A stretch of 64,000 nucleotides of DNA, from contig OX381715.1 in NCBI GenBank assembly GCA_947462335.1, forward strand, positions 43,183,472 through 43,247,471, read 5' to 3'. The notes under the pieces are model-generated. The model was given only the letters and a program-made list of their open reading frames with translations. It was not told the DNA's origin and searched no databases. The stretch's first letter is position 1. The number at the start of each line of letters is the position of its first letter. The position numbers and the translations under genes were made by a program. Positions 47,861 through 58,208 of this stretch are shown in pieces. Source of the DNA: Harmothoe impar. Lineage: Eukaryota > Annelida > Polychaeta > Phyllodocida > Polynoidae.

Positions 47861-50439
47861 GGGCTGGCAATGATTATTCGGGTTTGATCTTATTTTAAAG
47901 GCTCCCCAATGGTCCATGTAGACTGTAATGGATGCTAGACATGTTTATCTGTCCTTGTATGTAGTTTGGTTTGGATCCCAAGAGTTTAGATGACCTTTTT
48001 GTTGTTTGAAAAAACAAAATGTTGAAAATTTTCCAAAAACTTGCCAGAATTTCTCCTCTCACACATAACAAAGTGTTGTAAGCATGGTAATATGTGGTTT
48101 ATATCCTACCTGGTGCCTCCCCTGATCATTTTAGGCTGTTAGATGCCCTGTTGTGTGGGTTTTGTAGCCACTGTGGGCCATTTTAGTAATTTTTGGGTTA
48201 CTGTTACGGATGCCTCCGACGAAAATGAAAATTGTCCCATACACTGGCTATTTAATGGAATTGAGTCCTTTAACGTCACAGCATGTTCAAGTACCTTCCT
48301 ATCTAATATCCTGATGAGGAAATATTTTAGTATATCTATTTTTTCACTATTTCTTGGAGTATTATATTAATGTTACGGATGCCTCATTTTTAGTTAATCG
48401 TAGAAAAAATATACTTCCCCTGCTCCGATCTGCCCCATCTTTTAACACAGCATGCCCCTAACATGTACCTATTGTGTCAGTAAGTGGTTTTGGCACTAGT
48501 TGGAACTTTTTTTTTCAAGTTGTGGGGTCCATCAGTGTTTTTAGATAAAATTGGCATCAACAAGATCCACGAATGGTAGATTTGCTCAACATCCCCCACA
48601 TTATTGGAGTACACCAATATGTGTTTGCATATAGCATTATTTTTATATTTCTGTACATATATTGGTAGTTTTGCATTCAGGAAAATGACTGAAATAGGCC
48701 TATATTTCCCATATTAATTCATTCTGTGTCTGTTGTTTTTTCAGTATGGTACGCCCAAAGTTGCCGCCAGGGCAAGCGAAGACCAGCGCCCAGCGTGCTC
48801 CATGATGTTTACAGGAGTGAGTTCCCGGAGAGGAAAGTGGGGCTGACAACCTTTAAAAAGTCCGGAAGGAGGCTCAGTTCATCAAGTGTGTGCAGTGCAA
48901 CAACACCCGCATCTGTCTGTGCACCAAGCATCAAAATTTCACTCTCCATCTCCGAGCTGCTCACCTCCCAGGACTACCCAACGCAGTAGTACGTACCAAC
49001 ACGCTGGAGGAGTTCCAGGAGAGGCTTCACACCTCCATCACTCAACCCAAGATCACTGTAGAAACTTGGCAGATGGTGGAGGTGGAGATCCAGGAGGTCT
49101 ACCCCAAGACCGGAAGAAACAAGACCTGCAAGAAGCTCCGGCTACGCCCTGAAACTGACACCAAGTCAGACTTCATCAAGCTGATGTCGGCAGACTTCAA
49201 GACGATCCGGGAACACTCGTTCCGTGCCCAAAACCAGCACAAAGTCGTCCAGGAAGTGCGGGAAGGACTGACTGCGGAGGAGTGCACAGTTCAGATGGAC
49301 TTCTCGGAGAATTGGATGGTGTCGTTCCCCGAGTCCCCCCAGGCGGTCTACTACGTCAAGGATCCGGTCACTCTCCACCCGGCCGTGATCCACTACAAGG
49401 ATAATAATGGGAACCTCAAACACCATTCACTGGCCCTGTGCACAGACAACCGTAAGCACGACGCCGGAGACATCCTTGCTTTCATGCTTAGGCTCCGAGA
49501 GTTCATGGATGAGCACCTTCCCAATGTCAAGACCATCCACTACTGCTCCGACTCTCCATCTTCGCAGTACAGAAACAAGTTCATCTTCAGCGTCCTATGT
49601 AAACACGAGCAGATCTTCGGCGGGATCCAAGCCACATGGATGTACTACGAAGCAGGCCATGGCAAGGGTCCGTGTGACGGCATCATTGGTGCTGCGAAGG
49701 GAGTCGCAGATCTCCTGGTCAAGTCCAATGTCAAGATCGAGAACGCCCAACTTTCGTGGACACTGGAAACGCTCGAGGGGGTGCAGTCCACTACATCCAT
49801 GTGTCTGTAGAAGAGATCAATGAGGCCCACAGTCTACTACAGAGTCTCGTCTGCGTCAAGTCTGTGCCTGGTACGATAAACGTGCACGCAGCACTTGCTG
49901 TCGTACCTGGTGTCTCCATCGCTGTGAGGGACACCTCTTGCTTCGTTCCTTGCTGCTGGGAGGACAACACCTCTCTGCGCCACTGCCCTGGCTGGGTGGA
50001 GCACATTCTCTTCAAGAAAAACCACAGAGCAGCACCAGTCAAGCCAGAGGTTGAGGAGTTCCCAGCAGAGGCCGAGCCAGAGGAGGTCCCAGCTGAGGCC
50101 GAGCCAGAGGAGGTCCCAGCTCTGGTCTCAGCGGTGGAGTGCTACACCGTCGGTGAGTTTGTGGCCTGCTTGTACGACTCACAGTGGTACATTGTCAAGG
50201 TCACAGACGGAGTCGATGATGAGGGAATGTAAGAGGTCAACTTCATGATCAGCGGCAACACCACACTGAACCAGTTCTTGTGGCCAACGCTGAAGGACAT
50301 GATGCATGTGCACCCAGACCATATCCTCACCAAGATCTCCGCGCCACGTCCCATCGCAACTCATGGCAGGCTAGCTTCAAAGTATGCCCTGTCTACTGCA
50401 GAGCTTAGGGAGATCAACACCCTCTTGCTAACCTCCTAA
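47579..50439 (+). pseudogene. DDE-like transposase gene of the 5.66-kb element, two exons, disrupted
   Basis: The protein probably cuts and joins element ends. A likely exon 1 starts at ATG 47579 and ends at a donor AAAAG|GTAGGT (47636/47637). The acceptor TGTTGTTTTTTCAG ends at 48744, and joining them keeps one open frame. Exon 2 has a Cys/His cluster (CVQCNN...CLCTKH), then Asp in QMDFSENW (49298-49300), Asp in YCSDSPSSQYRNK, and YYEAGHGKGPCDG, with Glu or Asp as possible third acidic residue. The C-terminal part has Pro/Glu repeats (EAEPEEVP) followed by a conserved-looking domain to 50439. Three lesions: a frame change near 48866-48872, another in a G run near 49775-49780, and an in-frame TAA at 50230-50232. 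I have seen related invertebrate proteins with the GHGKG-x-x-DG phrase but cannot assign a superfamily with confidence. Confidence 0.75.
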
Positions 50440-50499
50440 GCTTCCACAGTGATGACAACCCGGTTAACACCCATCGACTTGAACTTGGACAGTACACTA

Positions 50500-51860
50500 G
50501 TTACCGTGAGGCATCCGTAACAGTAACACGGGTGTCTGGGATACACCTCATGGTGCTACTATATCTATGGATATATTTGATAATTAATGGCATAGAACAG
50601 TGCTGTAGGATGTTTAGAATACATGTATGAAGTTTTAAGCGGATCTGATTAGTTTTGAAGCTTGTGTGACCAAGATGGTAAAGTATCAGTTCGTCGTGAG
50701 GCATCCGTAACGGTAACGAGCCACCAGGTAGGTCTCACGAGATTGCCAGCTATGCACCTATGGGGGCCAGTATAGTCCTCATTATTGTTTTATGTGATTG
50801 TTAACAGGTTTGTCTCATGCATTAGATAGACAGAGGTGCCCTGGTGATGTAAAATATTTCTGGTAGACTCGATGTGTGTCGTCAACTCGCCGTAAAATTG
50901 TACATTTTTATTTTCAAATGCCCACAGCTAAGTCAAAAGGTGATATATTTGATAATCAATGGCATAGAACAGAGCTATAGGTTGTTGGAATACATGTATG
51001 AAGTTTTAAGGGGATCTGATAAGTTTTGAAGGTTGTGTGACCAAGATAGTAAAGTATCAGTTCATCGTGAGGCATCCGTAACGGTAACGAGCCGCCGGAT
51101 AGGTCTCACGAGAATGCCAGCTATGCACCTATGGGGGCCAGTATAGTCCTCATTATGGTTTTATGTGATTGTTAACAGGTTTGTCTCATGCATTAGATAG
51201 ACAGAGGTGCCCTGGTGATGTAAAATATTTCTGGTAGACTCCTTGCGTGTCATCAACTCGCCATAAATTTGTACTTTTTTATTTTCAAATGCCCATAGCT
51301 AAGTCAAAAGGTGATATATTTGATTGTTTAAGGGCTTAGAACAATGCCAAAGAGTGTTTTGTACCCATGTATGAAGTTTAAAGATGATCTGCTTGGTTTT
51401 GATACATCTATGGCAGCTGTACCAAAGTCCTATTAGATAGCCTATGACGTGAGGCATCCGTAACGGTAACGAGCCGCCGAATAGGTCTCACGAGAATGCC
51501 AGCTATGCACCTATGGGGGCCAGTATAGTCCTCATTATGGTTTTATGTGATTGTATATATGTTTGCCTTATGCAGTAGATCTACAGAGGTGCCCTTGTGC
51601 TGTATATTATTTATTGGCGTCACACCTCATGGCAGGAACACGGGTAAAAGTGTGACTTTTTAAATTTCCAAACACCATGTACATAATCAAAGGTAATATT
51701 TTTGATGGTTAAATAACATGAAACAGTGCTGTATAGTCCTAAGTACACATGTATTAAGTTTAAAGAGGTTCTGGTGCATTTAAGTTGCCCCTTTGACTGA
51801 TATATAAAGGTACTGTGAATCTTGAGGCATCCGTAACAGTAATGAATTTTTGACCTGATT
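50500..51860. repeat. ~375-bp tandem units, each starting at the element motif
   Basis: Motif copies at 50699, 51069, 51452 and 51823 are spaced 370-383 bases. Between them the same text recurs: GGTCTCACGAGA(A/T)TGCCAGC, ATGCACCTATGGGGGCCAGT, GACAGAGGTGCCCT, TACATGTATGAAGTTT. The units are more diverged to the right, the last being the weakest. Confidence 0.92.
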
Positions 51861-52387
51861 TCCCGCGTAATGGTGTCCCGAGATGGCTCGACTTGCACAT
51901 CTGAGGTTAATTGTTTTAGAAAGGGGGTATATTGAAGGTATACTAGAGCTATTACAATGGTAATCAGAGCAATTTTAGGCAAACTAGAGTAAAGTTGGTA
52001 AAGTTAGTTGAATTTCCCCAGATTTGTCGAAGTTTCCGATTATCTCTCAACCTAGAAAAAGAAAAGTTCAAATCTTACGACTCCGAAATTTCTCAGGGTC
52101 AATCCTACATACTTGGCCTACTAGAAGGCAAAGTTTGGAATAGCTGGGTACTTCTAAAGAGTATTATTATAATGAGGGGTCTATTACTGTTACGGATGCC
52201 TCAGAAATATGACAGGCTGCAGTTGGTGCTGAATAAAAACTGCACCAGCCGGCATAACAGAGTTCCGCAGCGTTTCCGAGGGGCCAAGATGTTAACCTTT
52301 AAGAAAAATAAAGTTGTGTACTTAAACTTTGAATTTTTTATTTTGTCCTATGTTTACCACTTTCTGCATGAATTACTGATCTGACCC

Positions 52388-52388
52388 A

Positions 52389-52431
<43 letters not shown>

Positions 52432-52436
52432 TTATT
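52388..52436. repeat. TA microsatellite at right flank of the element
   Basis: TATATA run continuing the target site; the left flank (46655-46727) is also a TA run. Confidence 0.95.
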
Positions 52437-53818
52437 TATCCTGTTTTGGGCAGGAAACAGCTTTGTGATACCTAAAAATCGGTTTCCGCAAAAGTCCCCA
52501 GTTTAAATGAAAAATCCACCACTCTTTATACTCACACACTGCCACATACTGAAGGCTGCTGAGTACCCAGTTCCAGGTGTAATTTCCTGTAGAAAAGTGA
52601 CCTTGGAACCGGGGACTTGAAATTTAACTGGGGACTTGGGGGTCCCCACTTAATTGAGACCTCACACATTGCTACACACCGAAGGCTGCAGAGTTCCAGG
52701 TGGAATTCCTGATGCTATGCCAGACATACAAATTACCAATATGGCCGCGCATGCAAGCGATATTATGTTTAGAAGTCAAGACAATGCAATCAGTAGCGCT
52801 GCAGAGCTCCTTAACCCGTCCAAAGGCATGGTCCCCAGTTAACAGCACAGATCCTGAGTTCCCAGTTCCCGGCATAAACACGTAATAGTGCGTGTACCGG
52901 GTGTGTGGTGGCAAAACGGTTTGCTAGTTCAAGCCTCACCCCCACCAAAATTTTAGCTGGTAGCCCTAGGAACTAGCTTCGATTTGCACCCATTCCTGTG
53001 TCTCTAAGAGCAATGGTTCAGGAGATAATATTTAACGCGTTCTAAGCGAATCAGCTTCAGGAAGAACTTTTGCCTCTTCCCGAAAATATTCAAAATGAGA
53101 TTTCTCCGCAACCGCTGGTCCAATTGACTTGATTCTCAAAGCGTTTGAGAACTTGAGAGGAGCTCTTCCCCTCTATGCTGCCTCTGACACCAAGAAACTC
53201 CCTGTCTTAGTCATGTCAACAGAGCCTGCCTTTGGGAATTTCATGGTCAAAGAGGGATTGGAATAGTCATATGGAAATTTCAACTTTTTACCTAGCACAG
53301 CCAAATTGCCTTTCCTGGGCCCCCACCCCTGTACTATAGTTTGGATAGTCTGGAGCTCTTTTGAGAATATGCGAAAGGTTAAAGCATTTTTGAGTAGAAT
53401 AGTATACTGAGTTGGAATAGGGTCAGTCCTTGATATATGCCCCAAATCAAAGATGGCCACCACTTGGGCATTATTTTTTATTGAAATGCCAGAATTTCAT
53501 CTGACAAAATGCCCTTTTGGCGGCCATCTTGGATTTGGGACATATGGCAAAGACTGACGTCTTGACATATGGCAGATTTGAATTTGGCACGCCCAAATTA
53601 CCCTATCCCAACTGAGAATGCAATTCTACTACAAAACGCCTAGCACCTTTTTATAAGGCGTCTTTCCGAGATTTGACCCCTGACTAACTATATAGAGGAC
53701 ATATCTGCAATTATATTCCATACTTGAAACATTGAATAAATGCACGTCCCCACTTAATTGAGGTCATCCATGTGTGTGTATGCATTTACCTGTGATAGTG
53801 TGTGCGTGTGTCTGTGTG
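52437..53818. other. Intergenic, nothing recognised
   Basis: CTTAATTGAG occurs at 52646 and 53753, and GAAGGCTGC(T/A)GAGT at 52551 and 52681, so short local duplications exist. No gene. Confidence 0.5.
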
Positions 53819-53821
53819 TCT

Positions 53822-54035
53822 GCAGATACCACTGTGGTGAATGGCCTACAACACAGGTAATGCAACCACGTTGGTAGCATAGAAAAAAAGGTAAATTTTC
53901 ATCAAGTACACCCCCACTATATACCCAGGCTGCAGGGAATGAAATCCAATGACCTGTCCAGGCTTTGTCCCCAGTACAAAGGGCTGCAATGTGATGTGAT
54001 GAAGCTTTGCTGTAATTTACTGCCTTAATGTGGGG
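53822..54035. repeat. Direct repeat flanking the 46728 element, right copy
   Basis: Same orientation as 46393-46555: GCAGATACCACTGTGGTGAA, CCACGTTG(G/A)TAG, CCCCCACTATAT, ACTGCCTTAATGTGGG. Confidence 0.85.
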
Positions 54036-54289
54036 TCCTGAAGGTGAGAGTCCGCCCCTCAGTGCTCCCACCGCCCCTACCTACCCCACACACATGTTGG
54101 AACACGGAATCTAGAGTTAGCTCATCCACCATGGCTGCTGTTGAGTAAACAATGCTAACAGATTTTGTCTATTTGTTCTGTACATACTAGTACTTGATAT
54201 TATTACATGATAGCTGGTAGTATCTTAGTTTAGGTATATGTGGTCATGTAGGTAAATGCTAGTCTCAAATCAATGCAATAATAGAGAAA

Positions 54290-55110
54290 TCAGCCTAAAA
54301 TAAAGATTGAAGACTAGTCTAACTATGTTGATGTGACTAGGCTAACTCAGTCTGTTGTGAGAAGTGACTGAGTTTACTTAGTAAAACGTACTAGGCTAAC
54401 TAATCCTTATACACATTTTGTTCCTTTACAGCCACAGGGGACCTCCATTGTGGCTTTTATGAGCTGAGCAGTGACTCACTGATAAGAAATCATACTAATG
54501 GAGATTTAATATCAGGAGGTTGAAGCTGCAAGCTTCAACAGGTCGGATGGTATACACTAATGTCCATTTCCCTATTAAAGTCCAAGAGAAAAAAAATGAA
54601 ATAGATGGCTACACATATATGATGTTGATTGGGATACTAAACGACTACTGTGTATGGAAGCTAAGACTTCTATATACCATATAATTTGATCTGACTAGTA
54701 TGAGGTGAAATGCTGTGCTAACAGTTGAGTAAGGCCTCTGGGTGCATGGTTGGTATAACCTTACAGCATGCATAAACGACCAAGGGCAATCCATATAAAT
54801 GGTATATTATAGGCTTCTTTCTATACAGCCTTGTGTTTTGAGTTAGCCTAGTCCTTTATAGTTAGCCTAGTACATACAGCTGACTCTTCTTCTGTTAAGC
54901 TTTATATGCACTTTGTTATATCTCCATACCAATATCACTAATGCACATCCCATAAGGGTACTACCCAGGCACTGAGTAGTAATTTTATATCATCAGAGGT
55001 TCATCTATCCCCTTAACCAGTAACTTAGTTAGCCTAGTCATGTTTTTTTTTAGTTACCCTGGTACCTGTTATGTAGGCCAATGTAGTTAGCCTAGTCATC
55101 TATATACCAT
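54290..55110. repeat. Motif array AGTTAGCCTAGTC, inverted between left and right halves
   Basis: On the left the motif is inverted: GACTAGTCTAACTA at 54312, GACTAGGCTAACTC at 54337, GTACTAGGCTAACTAA at 54388. On the right it is direct: GAGTTAGCCTAGTC at 54840, TAGTTAGCCTAGTAC at 54858, AGTTAGCCTAGTC at 55027, TAGTTAGCCTAGTC at 55084. This symmetric layout is that of a TIR element, but clear ends were not found. Confidence 0.6.
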
Positions 55111-55316
55111 AAAATCACCATTTCCTGCTCTTACAGACCATCATACCCAAAAACCATCAATGCACTACATAATACATGGCCATAGCCACCAACACATAAC
55201 TCAACAATGTTGAACTCCCTATAAATACTGTGCAGTCACCCTCTTTGGCTTTGCTTACAAACACAACCATCCACCATTACTGATGAGCTAATTCTTGACT
55301 GTTACTACAGTGACAC

Positions 55317-55566
55317 CAGTGGCGGATCCAGGATTGTCCAGAAGGGGGGGGCCCCAACCTGGCCAATCTGGAATAACTGTCTGTTTCCCGCGACCGAGTT
55401 GCAGCTGCCATACAAAGGGAATTAGGGGGCATGTCCCCCAAGAAAATGTTGATGCTCTAGATTTGAAATGGTGCATTCTCACACAATTTAGGACAGGATA
55501 TCTTCCTCTTTTTTTTGGGGGGGGGGGGCCAAGGCCCGTCGGGCCACCCCCCTGTATCCGCCAATG
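55317..55566. mobile_element. 250-bp MITE, CAGTGGCGGATCC ends, copy 2
   Basis: Same sequence and orientation as 35130-35379; GACAC on both sides (55312-55316, 55567-55571). Confidence 0.92.
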
Positions 55567-55571
55567 GACAC

Positions 55572-56405
55572 GAGCCTGGGCATGTCACTATAGTGCTCAC
55601 AGGGGTCAGGCCATGGATGCATCCCTGTTAGAGGGTTAAAAGTTCAATCAGGTAAAATTAGGTGAGTAGTATATATTGTATCCGATACAATATATACTAC
55701 TTAGGTGGACGCCCATAGACTCAGTCCTAACTGAACTTCCGAAAAGTAACACCCCTCTTCTGGGCATATATATGCAGAACTTCACTCTGCCGCTTGACTA
55801 AAGATGGGGGCAGGTCAGTAACACCTGGTCGGGAAACACAACAATTACACCTTGTCTTATTGGTAATTGGGGAACCTCTACATAGAGAATGCACACTTCA
55901 CGAATCACCATGTGCGCTGTACAATGTTAAGGCGTGCTGCCATCTTTTTTGTAAAATTAAAATCTAAATAGTCAGAGTAGAAAGTACAGGGCTCCCGGAC
56001 AGGGCCTCTTTGTAAAGTCTACTTTGAGCACATCTCATGTGTAAATACATGAGTAGCTGATTTATATCGTCTGTGCATATACACCAAATATGTATATCAC
56101 ATGCTATTTACTTACCGAGTCAGCAATTTTGATTTCTTTTCTCAAATATGAAACTAATGAGAACCAAAATTAAATTCAGTGGCTGCAACCCCTCCTCCAC
56201 CCCCAACAGCTGAACCATTTACATTCAGTTGCTGGTTCCTCCCCCCTACACACACAACTGCCTCCAATCCATTCAGTTGCTGTCATCCCTTCCGACCCCC
56301 GCCCCCACCCCCTCCCCCCAAAGAGGAAAACAAACATAAAACGCAAATACAAAAAAAAGAACAAATGCATTCACATTATACTGCTGTATGTTCCCCTTCC
56401 CAGTA
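55572..56405. other. Intergenic, nothing recognised
   Basis: A short palindrome, ATATATTGTATCCGATACAATATAT, split as AGTAGTATATATTGTATC / GATACAATATATACTACT at 55665-55702. No gene. Confidence 0.6.
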
Positions 56406-56406
56406 A

Positions 56407-56775
56407 CTGTCTGTCTCTCCCTCCCTCCCTCCCTCCCTCCCTCCCTCCCTCCCTCCCTCCCTCCCTCCCTCCCTTCCTCCCTCCTTCCCTCCCTCCTCTC
56501 TCCCTCCTCCCTCCTTCCCACTCTCCCTCCCTCCCTCCTTCCTTCCCTCCCTCCCTCCCTCCCTCCTTCCTTCCGTCCCTCCGTCCCTCCGTCCCTCCGT
56601 CCGTCCGTCCGTCCGTCCCTCCCTCCCTCCTCCCCTCCCTCCCTCCCCCCTTCCTTCCCTCCCTCCGTCCCTCCGTCCCTCCGTCCCTCCGTCCGTCCGT
56701 CCGTCCGTCCGTCCCTCCCTCCCTCCCTCCCTCCCTCCCTCCCTCCCTCCCTCCTTCCCTCCCTCCATCCCTAAA
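56407..56775. repeat. CCCT/CCGT pyrimidine tract, ~370 bp
   Basis: Almost uninterrupted CTCC and TTCC tetramers with blocks of CCGT. Both strands give artefact ORFs of Pro/Ser or Gly/Arg/Glu. Confidence 0.98.
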
Positions 56776-58208
56776 CTCTACCTTGCTCCTACCCCCTTCC
56801 CTCTTCTTATCACCCTCGCCCTGGTCCTCCTGCCCCTCCCCTCGCCCTCCCTTACCGCCACCCCTTACCTCGCCCCCAGCCGGCAGACTTAGTAAGTCCA
56901 ACACGTCGTAGGTTAGCTGTCGGTAGGAGGCCCCATTACATCAAAGGCCCGGGTGACAGCGACAAATGTGAGGTCCTACCCCCCCCCTTCCACACCTCCC
57001 CCACTCAACACCCTGCAGTAAGCTGTAGCAGTCCTAAACATGCGGCTCCATTCAGCATGCTCTCAGCTCGTACAGCATCCACAACAGACTCAAAATGAAA
57101 CTATTTGATCCCTTCAATGTGATCTGTCTAAACATTTTAACGCCTCTAGTAAGATCAATTTAGATACAGCACTACAAAGCTGGTTAAGGTTAGTGCACGG
57201 AATTTAAATATGGCGTTTACAATAATCCATGTGATCTCTAACAGTAAACAAGCAGAGGAGAGACAACCTACTTAGTTCCTTTGGGTGAGAGGATGCCCGG
57301 TGTGTGTCACAGTGCTAAACAGCCCAATTAGATAAATATTGAATTCTCAGCCCAAAATCATGTTACTTATCATGTCATTAATTAGTATAGAGGTTCCCAG
57401 ACAAGAATACTTTGGTTTAGGCTTACAATGTGTGGGTTATTTTGGGCTATAATCATTTCCCCGAAAGATGGTTGATTACCCTTAAAGTGACACCTCCAGT
57501 AGAGTGGCCAATATGATAATAATCATGCACCATACATGATATGTGAATAGCTGACCCAAGAGAAAAGACTTGAACTAATTCAATGCAGAAAAAGACAGAA
57601 TGATATTATCTTTAAAAATTAATGCTAGAGGGTCCCTCAAAGTTGGGTGAGTTCTGGCAGTCCCTTGAGTGTATAGCCAGGGAAGGGCCTGAGACCAATG
57701 CAAGGAGTAACACAGTGGTAAAAGCTGACAGGTGCATAGTGCCAACTTTTCTTTTTCAGAAAACCATAGAAAATCATGTATCAATAGCAGATCAATAATA
57801 GTTATATATCTGGATTTCACTTGATCCCCCCGTCATTGTGAGATATCATATGATAAATTCCGACCATTCTTTAAATTGCGTTGACCTCCCTATCATGAAT
57901 GACTCGCCAGGGCTGCATTGGTGCATCATGCCGACCCTGTGGGAGTGTATCGACCCCATACGATTAGAAGAATACATGCAGAAGAGATGAATGGACATAA
58001 ACGGCAATATTTAGGCATTGTTCTGACATGAATGTGCTAACACTCCTTCTATTTATTTGTAACGGCTTCCACCCTACTTTTAGACATATCAGAAATCAGG
58101 TCGTTGGCCTCTTAGTACAAAAAGGTTTGGGGTTTAGCCCTGGCATTGATATAGCGGCAGCTGCACCTTTCTGTAGACACGTTACGTGTCTGGGGGTAGA
58201 TACATTAT
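56776..58208. other. Intergenic; TTAA-MITE scrap at 57890-57965
   Basis: TGACTCGCCAGGGCTGCATT then GGTGCATCATGCCGACCC is the middle of the double-hairpin family. Nothing else recognised. Confidence 0.55.

Larger units (their letters stand above)
46728..52387 (+). mobile_element. 5660-bp GGGTCAGAT-type TIR element with transposase gene, motif GAGGCATCCGTAACAGTAA
   Basis: Starts GGGTCAGATCAGAAATTCAT and ends ATGAATTACTGATCTGACCC; TIRs match for more than 30 bases with one or two changes, extending through GCAGAAAGT. Flanked by TA repeats, ATAT on both sides. The motif GAGGCATCCGTAAC(A/G)GTAA occurs 12 times: direct at about 47107, 47468, 47840, 50507, 50699, 51069, 51452 and 51823, inverted at about 47284, 48198, 48370 and 52184. 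The left subterminal CTAGGCTTTCAGAAAAAATT is homologous, inverted, to the right ends of the 17243 and 32007 elements. A CpG-rich stretch (47390-47860), a spliced transposase-like gene and ~375-bp tandem units fill the middle. Likely the autonomous partner type of the two smaller elements, though its gene is now disrupted. Confidence 0.92.

Noticed and set aside
49791..50364. Minus-strand ORFs opposite the transposase
   Set aside because: Shadows of the GC-rich coding strand; no motif.
47107..52204. CRISPR-like spaced repeats (GAGGCATCCGTAACAGTAA)
   Set aside because: Spacing is irregular, both orientations occur, and the repeats lie inside a TIR element.
56273..56904. ORFs of Gly/Arg/Glu or Pro/Ser repeats
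   Set aside because: Translations of the CCCT/CCGT microsatellite.
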